Of a stretch of DNA of 64,000 nt, positions 37,219 to 47,500 are shown piece after piece. The DNA comes from Kineococcus gynurae (lineage in GTDB: Bacteria; Actinomycetota; Actinomycetes; Actinomycetales; Kineococcaceae), in NCBI RefSeq assembly GCF_050871315.1, contig NZ_JBJLRE010000009.1, one strand, 5' to 3'. The translations under genes and the position numbers were made by a program. Below the pieces are notes generated by a model that had not been told where the DNA came from, did no database searches, and saw only the letters and a program-made list of their open reading frames with translations. Every line of letters begins with the position of its first letter. Within the stretch, counting starts at the first letter, position 1.

Positions 37219-38901
37219 ATGCCTTCCCCGTCCCCGACGACGTCGACGTCGACCCCCCCGGCCCTTCCCGGGTCCCCGCCGGAGGGTGGGTTCCGGCCCG
37301 GGGGCCGACGCACCCTCTCCGCGGCCCTGCCCGCGGCCCTGCCCCGACCGACCCTGCGTGGCTGGTGCCTGGCCGCAGCCGGCGCGGCGATCACGGTGGC
37401 CGCCGTGGCCCTGGGCCAGCGCGACCTGCTGCGCGTCGGGGTCCTGCTGCTCCTGCTGCCGGCCCTCGCCCTCGTGCTGGCCCGCCGGGCCCTGGGCGCG
37501 GTCACCCTCAGGCCGAGGTCGAGCCGTCAGGCGGTCGAGGCGGGCCGGACGACGAGCACCCGGCTCGAGTTCGTCGGCGGCACGGTCCGCACCGGGGGGC
37601 TCGTCGTCCACGACCCCGCCCCGGCCGAGCTGGGCGGCGGGACGACGTTCGCCCTCCCCTCCCTGAAGGCCGGCCAGACCCTCGACCTCGACCACAGGTT
37701 GAGGGCAGAACGGCGGGGGCGGTACCGGGTCGGACCCGCCGAACTGGTCGCCGCCGACCCGCTCGGCCTGGTCCGGGCCCACCGCACCCTGGGCGAGGCG
37801 GTCGAGGTCGACGTGCTCCCCCGCGTCCACGACCTGCCCGTGATCCCCGGCGGGGAGAGCAGCGGCAGCCGCGGGCGCCCCGGCCGGGCCAGCACCCTGT
37901 CGGCCCTGGACGACGCCGCGGTCCGGGAGTACCGCGACGGCGACGACGTGCGCCGGGTCCACTGGCGCGCCACCGCCCGGCGCGGGGAGGTGATGGTGCG
38001 GGCCGACGAACGACCGGGCCGTCCCGACGTCGTCGTCCTGCTGGACGACCGGACGAACGCCCACGACCGGTCCGGGGCCGCCCGCCACGGGCTGCGGTTC
38101 CGGGGCGGGCCACGCTCCCCCGCGACGGCGCGCGCCGACGTCGGGGACGTCGAGGCCGACTCCTTCGAGTTCGCGGTGAGCGCGACCGCCTCGGCCCTGA
38201 CCCACTTCGCGCGCCGCGGCCACCGCGTCCGTCTGCTCCGCGACGGGGTCCTGCACCCCCCGGGCGGGGCGGACCGCGCCGGCCTGCCGGACCTGCTGGC
38301 CTCGCTCGCCGTCCTGCGTCCCGCGGCACCGACCTCGCTGGCCCGCAGCATCGCCCAGCTCGGCGCGGGCGAGCCCGCGCTGCTGGTGGCCGTCCTCGGT
38401 CGTTGCGGTCCCGACGACGTGGCGCCGCTGGCCCGGGCCCGCCCCTCGGGGTGGACCGCGGTGGCGGTGCTGGCGACGTCGGGCGGGCCGGCGAGCGCCA
38501 CCCCGGGGCCGTCCGGGACGACGCCGGCGTCGGGGGGCGGGGGCTCGGTCGTGACGCCGACGCCGACGCCGGCGCCCGACCCGGCGCCCGACCCGGCTCC
38601 GGCACCAGCACCGGCTCCGGTTCCCGGGCCGGACGGGTCCGGAGCGCCGGGCCGGGAGCACCTCGCCCTGCGCCGGGCCGAGATCGTGCTGGCCCGGGCC
38701 GGGTGGCGGACCGCGATCGGCACCCCCGAGGACGGCGTCGCCCCGGTCTGGGGCCGGTTGGCCGAGAGCACCGTGCACGCCCCGCCGCGCCCACCGGTCA
38801 CCGGTTCGTCCCCGACGCCGTCCGGACCGGGCTGGCCGGGGGCGCAGGATGGGGACCGGGCCGGTACGGACCGGTCGGGCCGAGGGTGGGAGGGGTCATG
38901 A
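37219..38901 (+). CDS. DUF58 domain-containing protein
   Basis: A 560-residue protein. A hydrophobic pair near residues 50-95 (LRGWCLAAAGAAITVAAVALG; LLLLLPALALVLA) is followed by the DUF58 domain with its signature REYRDGDDVRRVHWRATARRGEVMVR near 237. A VWA-like segment (PDVVVLLDD) follows. A long Pro/Ala/Thr-rich insertion (PAPDPAPDPAPAPAPAP) lies near 445-470. Such proteins are partners of MoxR ATPases with undefined clients. The start 8 nt after moxR has no clear ribosome site. Its stop overlaps the next gene by 4 nt. Confidence 0.88.
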   Translation: MPSPSPTTSTSTPPALPGSPPEGGFRPGGRRTLSAALPAALPRPTLRGWCLAAAGAAITVAAVALGQRDLLRVGVLLLLLPALALVLARRALGAVTLRPRSSRQAVEAGRTTSTRLEFVGGTVRTGGLVVHDPAPAELGGGTTFALPSLKAGQTLDLDHRLRAERRGRYRVGPAELVAADPLGLVRAHRTLGEAVEVDVLPRVHDLPVIPGGESSGSRGRPGRASTLSALDDAAVREYRDGDDVRRVHWRATARRGEVMVRADERPGRPDVVVLLDDRTNAHDRSGAARHGLRFRGGPRSPATARADVGDVEADSFEFAVSATASALTHFARRGHRVRLLRDGVLHPPGGADRAGLPDLLASLAVLRPAAPTSLARSIAQLGAGEPALLVAVLGRCGPDDVAPLARARPSGWTAVAVLATSGGPASATPGPSGTTPASGGGGSVVTPTPTPAPDPAPDPAPAPAPAPVPGPDGSGAPGREHLALRRAEIVLARAGWRTAIGTPEDGVAPVWGRLAESTVHAPPRPPVTGSSPTPSGPGWPGAQDGDRAGTDRSGRGWEGS

Positions 38902-41273
38902 CCCGGAGTGCGTGGACCGCCCTGTGGGGGGCTGCGGCCGTCGCCGCCGCCGTGCTGGGCCTGCGCCCGTTGCTCCTCGGCGGGGGGTGGGTGCTACCGG
39001 CGCTCGGTGTCGTGGCCGCGGTGGTCGGCACCGGGTTGCTGGCCCGGGCCGCGCTGGCCCGCAGCTCCCGGTCCACGCTCCTGCCCGTGCTCGGCCTGCA
39101 GGTCCTCGTGCTCGTCGTCGCGCTGGTCGCCGTGTTCGGGGGCTCCACCGCCGTGCTGGGCCTCCTGCCCGGCCCGGGGACCCCCGAGCGCTTCGTCCGG
39201 CTCGGCACCGAGGGCGTCGCCGCCCTGCAGCGCTACAGCGTCCCGGCCCTGGACATCACCGGGCTGCGACTGCTGGTGGTGAGCGGGGCGGGGCTCTGCG
39301 CCCTCCTCGTGGACCTGGTCGCCGTGCCGCTGCGCCGGCCGGCGCTGGCCGGGCTGCCGCTCGCCGCCGTCGTCGCCGTGCCCGTCGCGCTGGCCCCCGG
39401 GGGGGCGTCCGCCCTGGCGTTCCTGGGCGTCGCGCTGCCCTACGTCGTGCTCCTCACCCGACCGCGGGCCGGGCAGTCGCCCCGGTCGGCCCGGGCACCG
39501 CGGATCCGTGCGGCCGCGACCACCGCGACCGCCGCCGGGGCGGGCCTGGTGCTGCTGGCCGCCGTCGTCGTCCCGGCCGCCGCTCCCGGCCTCGACGAGC
39601 GCCAGCTGAGGGTCGAGCTCGGGGGCGGCGACACCATCACCGTCATCAACCCGATCCTCAACCTGAAGGCCAGCCTGGGAGCCCGCTCGGACGCGACGAT
39701 CCTCACCTACAGCACCGACGAGGCCAACCCCGAACCGCTGCGGATCGTCACCGCCGACGTCTTCGACGGGGAGACCTGGGCCCCGGCGACCGGCGGGGCG
39801 ATCCCCCGCGACCAGCGGGTCCAGGACGGGCTGCCGCCGGCCCCGGGGCTGTCCGAGGCGGTCCGGGCGCAGGCGGAGACCCGCGAGACCCGGATCGCCG
39901 TGCGCGGGCTGGACCAGACCTACCTGCCGCTGCCCTACCCCAGCGAGCGGGTGCAGATCGAGGGCGACTGGCTCTGGGAGGACGACACGCTGAACGTCGT
40001 GGGCGACGGGGAGACCACTCGTGGGGTCCGCTACACGGCCACCCACCTGGAGATCCGGCCCGACGAGGACGAGCTGCGCTCCGCGGGCCCGGCCCCGGAC
40101 CCGATCCGGGAGCGCTACACCGCGTTGCCGGAGCTGCCCGCGGTGGTCGGCGACACCGCGCGCGAGATCACCGCCGACGCGACCGATCCCTACGAGCAGG
40201 CCGTGGAGCTGCAACGGTTCTTCCGCAGCAGCGGAGGGTTCACCTACTCCACCGACGCCCCCAACGACGGCGGGACGAGCGCGGTGGTCGACTTCCTGCG
40301 CGACCGCAGCGGGTTCTGCGTCCAGTTCGCCTCGGCCATGGCCGTGATGGCCCGCAGCCTCGGCATCCCCGCCCGGGTCGCGATCGGCTTCCTCCCCGGG
40401 GAGGAGACCGGGGAGGCCGACGGCCGCTCCACCTGGCGGATCAGCGCGCAGGACGCGCACGCCTGGCCGGAGCTGTGGTTCAGCGGGGTGGGCTGGGTGC
40501 GCTTCGAGCCGACCCCGGCGACGCGGACCGGTCAGTCCCCGTCCTGGACCCTGCCCCGCACCCCGGTGGCGCCGCTGCCCTCGGCTCCGGGTGCCGTCCC
40601 CACCCAGGCCCCGTCGGCCGGGACCACCCCGACGGCCAGCGCCGCTCCGACGACGACCGCCGCGGCCGTCCCCGCCCAGGCCCGTCCGGCCGAGGGCTGG
40701 CGGGCCCTGCCCTGGGGGTGGATCGCCCTGGGCGTGCTGGTCCTGGCCGCGCTGCTCCTCCCGCTGGTCTCGGCCCGGTTGCTGCACCGCCGGCGCTGGG
40801 CGCCGGGCCGGGCGGCGGAGGCCCGGGCGGGGCGGCCGCGGCCGGCCGAGACCGCCTGGGCCGACCTGCGCGACCGGTCGGAAGACCTGGGGTTCGACTG
40901 GGCCGGGTCGGCGACCCCGCGGACGATCGAGGCGCAGCTGCTCTCCGCCATGGGGTCCGGGGCCGACGGAGCGGTGCGCGAGGACCTGGCCGCGCTGCGC
41001 CGGGCCGTCGAGATGAGCCGGTTCGCCCCGGCGTGGGCCGGGACGGACGGCGGGCCCGGTGGGGCCGGGCCGGACGGCGACGGGCCGGGTGGGCCGGGTG
41101 GGGCGGTGAAGACGCGTCCGGCCGTGGTGGCGACACCGGGACGCCGCGAGGTGGACCGGGTGGTGGCCGCGCTGGCCGCGGCCGTCCCCGCGAGCCGTCG
41201 GCGGCGGGCCCGACTGTTCCCGCGGTCCGGGATCCGGGCCCTGCTGGACTGGTGGGACCGCGACCGGACCTGA
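38898..41273 (+). CDS. Transglutaminase-like membrane protein (TgpA/DUF3488 type)
   Basis: A 791-residue polytopic protein. Several membrane segments occupy roughly residues 5-235. An extracytoplasmic domain follows with the papain-like transglutaminase core: the probable nucleophile Cys in SGFCVQFASAMAVMARSLG near 473, the His in AQDAHAWPELWF near 520 and the downstream VRFEPTPA. Another membrane helix (WIALGVLVLAALLLPLVSA) is near 610, then a cytoplasmic tail. The moxR-DUF58-transglutaminase trio is conserved in many bacteria; the substrate is unknown. The ATG overlaps the DUF58 stop (ATGA). Confidence 0.9.
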   Translation: MTRSAWTALWGAAAVAAAVLGLRPLLLGGGWVLPALGVVAAVVGTGLLARAALARSSRSTLLPVLGLQVLVLVVALVAVFGGSTAVLGLLPGPGTPERFVRLGTEGVAALQRYSVPALDITGLRLLVVSGAGLCALLVDLVAVPLRRPALAGLPLAAVVAVPVALAPGGASALAFLGVALPYVVLLTRPRAGQSPRSARAPRIRAAATTATAAGAGLVLLAAVVVPAAAPGLDERQLRVELGGGDTITVINPILNLKASLGARSDATILTYSTDEANPEPLRIVTADVFDGETWAPATGGAIPRDQRVQDGLPPAPGLSEAVRAQAETRETRIAVRGLDQTYLPLPYPSERVQIEGDWLWEDDTLNVVGDGETTRGVRYTATHLEIRPDEDELRSAGPAPDPIRERYTALPELPAVVGDTAREITADATDPYEQAVELQRFFRSSGGFTYSTDAPNDGGTSAVVDFLRDRSGFCVQFASAMAVMARSLGIPARVAIGFLPGEETGEADGRSTWRISAQDAHAWPELWFSGVGWVRFEPTPATRTGQSPSWTLPRTPVAPLPSAPGAVPTQAPSAGTTPTASAAPTTTAAAVPAQARPAEGWRALPWGWIALGVLVLAALLLPLVSARLLHRRRWAPGRAAEARAGRPRPAETAWADLRDRSEDLGFDWAGSATPRTIEAQLLSAMGSGADGAVREDLAALRRAVEMSRFAPAWAGTDGGPGGAGPDGDGPGGPGGAVKTRPAVVATPGRREVDRVVAALAAAVPASRRRRARLFPRSGIRALLDWWDRDRT

Positions 41274-41386
41274 GGAGGGGGCCGCGGCGGGTGCGGCGGC
41301 GACCTGGTCTCGGGATCTGACGGTGGGTGTGGGGAGAATCACGCTCGGTGCGGACGCCCGGAGGCCCCCGGTGGAGCCGTCAGTCT

Positions 41387-41410
41387 GCGGTCCGTGCCCT
41401 CACGGACCGC
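41387..41410. terminator. 10-bp perfect stem-loop
   Basis: GCGGTCCGTG and CACGGACCGC pair perfectly around CCCT, 114 bp after the transglutaminase stop. No T-run follows, as is usual in high-GC actinobacteria. Confidence 0.5.
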
Positions 41411-41456
41411 TCGCAACCCGGGGGCGCGAGGCGGCACGAGGGCCCGGGAACGACGA

Positions 41457-41492
41457 CGAGGTGGGCCCGGGATCGTTCCCGGACCCACCTCG
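41457..41492. terminator. 16-bp stem-loop, probable bidirectional terminator
   Basis: Arms 41457-41472 and 41477-41492 pair over 16 positions with one mismatch around a TCGT loop. It is located between the convergent transglutaminase-like and DUF3040 genes. Confidence 0.65.
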
Positions 41493-41569
41493 TGGACATC
41501 GTCGGTGAGGTGCTCGCCGCCCCCCTCACCCGCCCCGGACGGGGTGGCTCGGCGGCGTCAGCGAGCTGC

Positions 41570-41974
41570 TCACCACTGGTTGCGGCGGCGGTCCCAGCGC
41601 TGCTCGAGCCGCTGCATGAAGGTCCCGGTGCTGCCGGACGACCGGCGTTCCTTGCCGCCGCGCGAGCGACCGGAGGAGCCGGGCGTGGGGGTGGGCTGCG
41701 GCCCGGAACCGTTGCGGGCCGGGGAGAACGCCCAGATCGTGCCGGCGAGCATGACGACGAAACCGCCCGCCCCGATCCAGATCTGGGACTGACTCACCCC
41801 GATCACGAGCAGGACGAGACCGACCACCACGGCGGCGATGCCGACGAGCAGTCGTCGCCGGGCAGCCTTGCCCGACCGGGAACCCCGCATGGCGTTGGCG
41901 AACTTCGGATCGTCCGCGGACAGCGCACGTTCCATCTGCTCGAGCAGACGCTGCTCATGTTCCGAGAGCGGCAC
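41570..41974 (-). CDS. DUF3040 small membrane protein
   Basis: A 134-residue actinobacterial protein. The DUF3040 N-terminus is MPLSEHEQRLLEQMERALSADDP. Two adjacent membrane helices (LLVGIAAVVVGLVLLVIGV; IWIGAGGFVVMLAGTIWAF, about residues 41-83) precede a basic Ser/Gly-rich tail ending in RRNQW. The function is unknown; it is often found near dinB or mraZ in actinobacteria. The GTG at 41974 has the textbook ribosome site AGGAGGT. Confidence 0.92.
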   Translation of the reverse strand: MPLSEHEQRLLEQMERALSADDPKFANAMRGSRSGKAARRRLLVGIAAVVVGLVLLVIGVSQSQIWIGAGGFVVMLAGTIWAFSPARNGSGPQPTPTPGSSGRSRGGKERRSSGSTGTFMQRLEQRWDRRRNQW

Positions 41975-42322
41975 CTGTACCTCCTGGCGTGCGCACGTTT
42001 TCGATGAGGATAAGTCGCCACGGGCTCCGAGGAAACTCGGCTAGCACATCTGCTCGCGACGATGGCTCACATCGTCACCCACGGAGTGCCTTCCCGTCCT
42101 GCTGACGTGTCATCGCACCGGCGCGGCGACCGTCCCCGACCCGTCGTAGGGCTCAACGCCTCGGGCCTCCGTCGTGGTTCCGGGCCGCTGTCCCCGGGCG
42201 TGTCGGCCGGGCGGGACGGCGGTGACGGGACAGCGGTGACGGGACAGCGGTGACGGGACAGCGGTGACGGGACAGCGGTGACGGGGCGGCGGTGACGCGA
42301 CGGCGCGGGGCCGGCGGCGGGC
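41975..42322. other. 348-bp spacer with tandem array
   Basis: There is no gene here. The part next to the DUF3040 gene is AT-richer (around 41995-42010) and likely holds its promoter. The part next to dinB is a 14-bp tandem array. Confidence 0.55.
42213..42296. repeat. 14-bp tandem array, 6 units
   Basis: The unit GGGACAGCGGTGAC is repeated with exact 14-bp spacing; the first and last units carry substitutions. It lies 27 bp past the dinB stop. Confidence 0.92.
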
Positions 42323-43552
42323 TCATGAGCGGGGGCTGAGGAGCGTGGCCGGGCGGACCGCTCCCGCCCCGAACCGGGCCCCGGCCCGGTCGACGGCGGT
42401 GTCGGCCTCCCGCCAGCCGTAGGGGCGCTCCCCGAGGAGCAGCTGGTGGTGGCGGCCGGCCGCGTCGGCGAGCCCCTCCAACCGCACACCCACCAGCCGG
42501 AGCCGCGCCCGCTGCAACCCCAGGGCGTCGAAGAGGTCCCGGGCCGTCCCGAAGACGTCACGGGTGACGTCGGTGTGCTCGGACAGGGTGCGCGAGCGGG
42601 TGATCGTGGTGAAGTCGGCGAAGCGCACCTTGAGCACCACCGTGCGACCGACCAGGCCCGCGGCCCGCGCCCGGGTGGCGGTGCGCTCGGCCAGGCGCAG
42701 CAGCTCCCGGTGCACGACGCGCGGGTCGTCGACGTCGCGGGAGAAGGTCTCCTCCGAGCCGATGCTGCGCTCGGCCGCTCCGCTGGAGGCCACCACCCGG
42801 CGTTCGTCACGGCCCCAGGCCAGGGCGTGCAGGTGCCGCCCGGTGGCCTCCCCGAGGGCGCGGCGCAGCGTGTGCTCGGGGACGTGGGCGATGTCGGCCA
42901 CGGTCTGCAGCCCCAACCGCAGCAACGCCTCCTCGGTCCTGGCCCCCACCCCCCACATCGCCCCGACGGGCAGGGCGTGCAGGAAGGCCACGGTCTCGGC
43001 GTGCGGCACGACGAGCAGGCCGTCGGGCTTGGCCCCGCCGGAGGCCAGCTTGGCCACGAACTTGGTCGAGGCCACCCCCACCGAGCAGGTGATCCCCTGC
43101 TCGTCGGCGACCCGGTCGCGCACGAGCTGCGCGATCCGGGCCGGGGGGCCCAGACGTCGCACCGCGCCGGAGACGTCGAGGAACGCCTCGTCGAGGCTCA
43201 GCGGTTCGACGACGGGGGTGATCGAGCGGAACACCTCCATCACCCCGGCCGAGACCCGGGAGTAGTCGCCGTGGTGGGGGGTCAGCACCGTGGCCGACGG
43301 GCACAACCGGCGCGCCCGGCTCATCGGCATCGCCGCGTGCACCCCGCTGCGCCGCGCCTCGTAGGTGGCCGAGAGGACCACCCCGCGCGAGCCGCCCCCG
43401 ACGATGACCGGGGTGCCCCGCAGCTCCGGGTACCGCAGCAGCTCGACCGAGGCGTAGAAGGCGTCCATGTCGACGTGCAGGACGTCGCACCCCTCGTCGT
43501 CCGCGTCGGGCCCCCAGTCCCCCACCCCGGGCCGCAGGGCCCGGCGGCTCAC
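42323..43552 (-). CDS. dinB: DNA polymerase IV (Y family)
   Basis: A 409-residue translesion polymerase. The catalytic carboxylates are intact: DMDAFYASVE (about residue 28) and SLDEAFLDVSG (about 118), so it is an active Pol IV rather than the non-catalytic ImuB. The HhH region (LPVGAMWGVGARTEEALLRLGLQTVADI, about 195) and the little-finger domain follow. No clear QLxLF-type clamp-binding motif is seen at the very C-terminus. It lies 84 nt after the methyltransferase gene and is the last gene of the SOS-box-headed string. Confidence 0.94.
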   Translation of the reverse strand: MSRRALRPGVGDWGPDADDEGCDVLHVDMDAFYASVELLRYPELRGTPVIVGGGSRGVVLSATYEARRSGVHAAMPMSRARRLCPSATVLTPHHGDYSRVSAGVMEVFRSITPVVEPLSLDEAFLDVSGAVRRLGPPARIAQLVRDRVADEQGITCSVGVASTKFVAKLASGGAKPDGLLVVPHAETVAFLHALPVGAMWGVGARTEEALLRLGLQTVADIAHVPEHTLRRALGEATGRHLHALAWGRDERRVVASSGAAERSIGSEETFSRDVDDPRVVHRELLRLAERTATRARAAGLVGRTVVLKVRFADFTTITRSRTLSEHTDVTRDVFGTARDLFDALGLQRARLRLVGVRLEGLADAAGRHHQLLLGERPYGWREADTAVDRAGARFGAGAVRPATLLSPRS

Positions 43553-43636
43553 CGCACCCCCCGCGGGCCGGGACCGGTGGGGCGGTCGAGGGTGCGGTCG
43601 GAGGGACGGTCGGAGGTGTCGCCGTGCGGGGCGGGG

Positions 43637-44410
43637 TCAGCGGTGGGCGTGCAGGTGCAGCTGCCCGGCGACGCCGAGGAACTCCTCGTGCCGGGCGGCC
43701 GCCTCCTCCAGCGCGAGCAGCTGGGCCTGCTCGGCCTCGGAGGCCCCGCAGGCCGCGGGCACGAGGTCGGCGAAGATGCGGACCCCCTCGACCGCGGTGA
43801 CGGTGAACCCGGCCGCGGCGGCCAGCCCGGTCGCACCCGCCCGGTCGAAGCGGCGGCGCAGCAGGTCGTGGTCGCCGCCGCGGTGCTCGGGGTCGGTGAC
43901 GGTGCGCAGGGCCTGGGCCAGGTTGCCCGCGAGCGCCCGGGACAGCACCGTGCCCGACCACTGGGTGAGCAGCAGGCTGAGCCGGCCCCCGGGACGGAGC
44001 ACGGCGTGGGCCGCGGCCAGGGCGGCCGCGGGGTCGTCGACGACCTCCAGGACCCCGTGGGCGAGGAGCAGGTCGGCGCCGGCCGCGGGCCACACCCCGG
44101 CCAGGTCGGCCGCGGCGGGACCGCCGGGGGCGAGGACGGCGGGGAGTTCGGCGGCGTCGCCCTGGACGGCGCGGATCCGGTCGCTGACCCCGGCCTCCCG
44201 GGCCCGGCGCTCCAGCGCGGCGAGGGCGTCGGGGCTGGGGTCGACCACGACCACGAGGTGCCCGAGCTCGGCGACCCGCACGGCGAGACCACCCGTCCCG
44301 CCCCCGAGGTCGACGACGGTCTGCGGCCCGGGGCCCCCGGCGTCCAGCAACCGCCGGACACCGGCCCAGAGCGCGGTCGAGGTGCGGGATCGGGAGCGTT
44401 CCTTGGCCAC
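43637..44410 (-). CDS. Class I SAM-dependent methyltransferase
   Basis: A 257-residue Rossmann-fold methyltransferase. The AdoMet motif VVDLGGGTGGLAVRVAELG is near residue 33, the acidic VVVVDPSPDALA near 55, the GDAAELP motif near 85 and the LLLAHGVLEVVDDP post-motif near 115. It resembles SmtA/CmoM-like enzymes, but the substrate cannot be named. The GTG at 44410 is favoured because a TAGGGT hexamer lies 7 nt upstream (leaderless); an in-frame GTG 15 codons earlier is less likely. It sits between dnaE2 and dinB. Confidence 0.82.
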   Translation of the reverse strand: MAKERSRSRTSTALWAGVRRLLDAGGPGPQTVVDLGGGTGGLAVRVAELGHLVVVVDPSPDALAALERRAREAGVSDRIRAVQGDAAELPAVLAPGGPAAADLAGVWPAAGADLLLAHGVLEVVDDPAAALAAAHAVLRPGGRLSLLLTQWSGTVLSRALAGNLAQALRTVTDPEHRGGDHDLLRRRFDRAGATGLAAAAGFTVTAVEGVRIFADLVPAACGASEAEQAQLLALEEAAARHEEFLGVAGQLHLHAHR

Positions 44411-44417
44411 GAACCCC

Positions 44418-44423
44418 ACCCTA
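44418..44423 (-). promoter_or_regulatory. -10 element for the methyltransferase gene
   Basis: Reads TAGGGT on the minus strand, 7 nt before the chosen GTG. It suggests an internal leaderless promoter for the methyltransferase-dinB part of the string. Confidence 0.4.
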
Positions 44424-44525
44424 GGCCGTGCCCCCCCTCGGTCCGGGGAGCGCACGACGGGCGGGGACGGGTGCGGGTGCCCGGGCGGGCGGGTGGACGG
44501 GGGGCTCCGGCCCGCCGCGACCCGG

Positions 44526-47500
44526 TCACCATCCCGAGCTCCCCTGGCTGGAGTGCCAGAGCTTGCGGCCGGCCCGCGCCGACCCCGTCGCGTCCCGCTC
44601 GCCCCGGTCGAGGTCAGGGGTCGCGCGGTGCTCCGGGAGGCGGGCCGAGGCGTGGGCCGCGGCCCGCGAGGACCCTCGGGTGTCGCGGGTGTCCTCCCCC
44701 GCCGGCCGCAGGTCGGCGTAGGGCGACTGCCGGAACCCGCTGGCGTGCACCAGGACCCGACGTGCCCCCATCCCCCCGGCCCGGGACGGTTCCATCACCG
44801 GGCGCGAGGATCGGCTGGCCGCGGCCCCGGTGGCCGCCGCCTCCAGCGCCGCGGCCCGGGCCGGGCCGTCGAAGGTGATCTGCGGGGCGGCGGCGATCTC
44901 GGCGCGCACGGCCGCGATCCCCCCCTCCAGCCAGGTCTCGTGCAGCGCGGGCAGCTCCCAGGCCCCGGTCGCCCGCAACGAGACGCCGCGCGGCCCGGTC
45001 CGGCGCAGCACCCCGCGGACCAGCAGCAGCCAGGAGTGGAAGACGGTCGCGGCGTAGGGCCCCTGGGCGTCCTCGAAGAAGGTGGCATCGACCGGACCGG
45101 TGGTGTCGTCGAGCGTGAGGAAGACGACGCGGCGCCCGGAGCGCACGGGCGGGGTCTGGGTGGCGACCTTGACCCCGCCGATGAGCAGTTCCGTCCCGCT
45201 GCGCCGACGCAGCAGGTGCCGGGCGGGGACGGCGTCCAGCTCCCGCAGCAGGGGCAGGTAGGCCTCGACCACGTGGCTGCTGGCGTCGAGCCCGAGCACG
45301 TCGAGCTCGGCCCGGACCCGCTCGGCGGTGCTCATCTCGGGCAGGCCCGACGGGCCGGCGTCCTCGGGGGCGCCCAGGTCGAGGGCCAGCTGGACCCCGT
45401 CCCCGGCCGGGTCGGGGACCGCCCGGGCGGCCTGCGACTGCCGGGCGGCGGCGGTCCGGACGTCGGTGCCCCCGACGGTGCCGGTCCCGACGGTGCCGGT
45501 CCCGACGGGTCCGCGGACCGGGAGGTCCCCGGGGTGCGGGGTCCGTCCGCCCCGGTGCGGGGCGCGGGGAGCGAGCGCGGTCCGGGTCCACCGGTCCAGC
45601 TCGGCCACCTGCAGGAGCAGGTCGCGGCGGGTGGTCCGACCCCGCCGGTGGACCTCACCGCGCCCGGAACGGGCGGACAGCCCGTGCACCGCGTCGAGGG
45701 CGCCGGTGAGCACGAGCCGCTCGGCGACCGGACGGGAGGGGCGGGCCCGGTGCCAGAGGTCGGACAGCGAGGAGTAGGGCTGGCCGGCGACGACGCGGGC
45801 GACCTCCGCCTCGCTGATCCCCTTCACCTCGGAGAGGGCCAACCGGATCCCGTAACCGGTGCCGTCGGCGACGCCGTCGCCGAGACCTTCGGGGTTGCGG
45901 TGCGCCCCGGTGTCGACCGGGTCGACCTTCTCGACGCGGTAGGTGTCGGTGGAGGCGTTGACGTCCAGACCGAGGACGGCGATCCCCAGGTTGCGGGCGT
46001 CGTCGAGGATCAGGCGTTTGGGGTACATGCCCGGGTCGTGGGTGAGCACGCCGGCCAGGAACGCCGCGGGGTGGTGGGTCTTGAGCCAGGCCGACTGGTA
46101 GGTCGGCAAGGCGAACGCGGCCGCGTGGGCCTTGCAGAAACCGAAGGAGGCGAACGCCTTCAGCACCTCCCAGATCCGTTCCACGGTGGCCTCGGGGTAC
46201 CCGTGCTCGAGGGCCCGGGCCCGGAACTGCGGTTCCAGCTCCGCCTGTCCCGCCCGGGTCCCCAGGTGCCGGCGGTACTCGTCGGAGAGGGCGAGGTCGT
46301 GACCGGTGGTGGCCTGGATGAGTTCGATGACCTGCTCGTGGAAGACCACCACGCCGTAGGTCTGCTCCAGGACCGGGCGCAGCCGTTCGTCGAGGTACTC
46401 CGGGTGCGACCACCCCTGCCGGGCCTGCAGGAAGGGGGTGACCATGTCCGACTTCACCGGCCCGGGCCGGAACAGGGAGATGTCGATCACGATGTCGGCG
46501 AAGGTGCGCGGCGCGAACTTGCCGACGAGTTCGCGCTGCCCCGGGGACTCGATCTGGAAGCAGCCGAGGGTGCGGGCGGACTGCACCAGCGTGTACGTGG
46601 CCGGGTCGTCCAGGGGGACCTGGGAGCGGTCGTCGACGTCGACCTCCACCCCGTCGACCCGACGGATCTCGGCCTCGGCGTAGGCCATCGCGGACTGCAT
46701 CCGGATCCCCAGGACGTCGAGCTTGAGCAGACCGAGGTCCTCCACGTCGTCCTTGTCGAACTGGCTCATGGGGAATCCCTTCCAGCTGGCCTCCACCGGG
46801 GTGCGGTGCAGCAGGTCGGGGTTGGACAGCACGACCCCGCAGGGGTGCAGGGCGATGTGGCGGGGCAGGCCGTCGAGCCGTTCCACGAGGTCGAACAGCA
46901 CGCCCAGGCGGGCCTCGCCCAACCCGCTGCGCCGCAGCTCAGGCAGTTCCTGCACCGCCGAGCGCGCGTCGCGGGCCCGCAGGTGCGGGAAGGCCTTGGC
47001 GATCGCGTCGATCTCGACGGGGGGCAGGCCCAGGGCGGCACCGACGTCGCGCACGGCGTGGCGGACCCGGTAGGTGTCCATCATCGAGACGCAGGTGACC
47101 CGTTCCCCGCCGAAACGCCCGAGGATCGCCTCGTAGACCTCCTCACGGCGGGCGGCCTCGACGTCGAGGTCGATGTCGGGCAGCTGACCGCGTCGGGGGT
47201 TGAGGAACCGTTCCATGAGCAGGCCGTGCTCGAGGGGTTCCACCCCGGAGATCCCGAGCAGGTGGTTGACGACGCTGCCGGCCCCCGAACCCCGGGCCGC
47301 GACCCGGACCCCGAGGTCGTCCCGGACGAGGTCGCAGACGTCGGCGACGGTGAGGAAGTAGGTCGCGAAACCCACGGTCGCGATGATGTCGAGCTCGGCG
47401 TCGAGACGCCGGAGGACCTTGGCCCGCAACCGTTCCCCGGCCCCGGAGTAGCACCGTCCCACCCCGGCCGCGGCCCGGGCGCGCAGCACCGCGTCGGCGT

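Larger units (their letters stand above)
41274..41569. other. 296-bp spacer between convergent genes
   Basis: No gene is present. It contains two strong stem-loops, a 10-bp perfect one at 41387-41410 and a 16-bp near-perfect one at 41457-41492, consistent with bidirectional termination. Confidence 0.6.

Noticed and set aside
42323..43552. The Y-family polymerase as ImuB
   Set aside because: Both catalytic carboxylate motifs are intact, which is characteristic of active Pol IV rather than ImuB.
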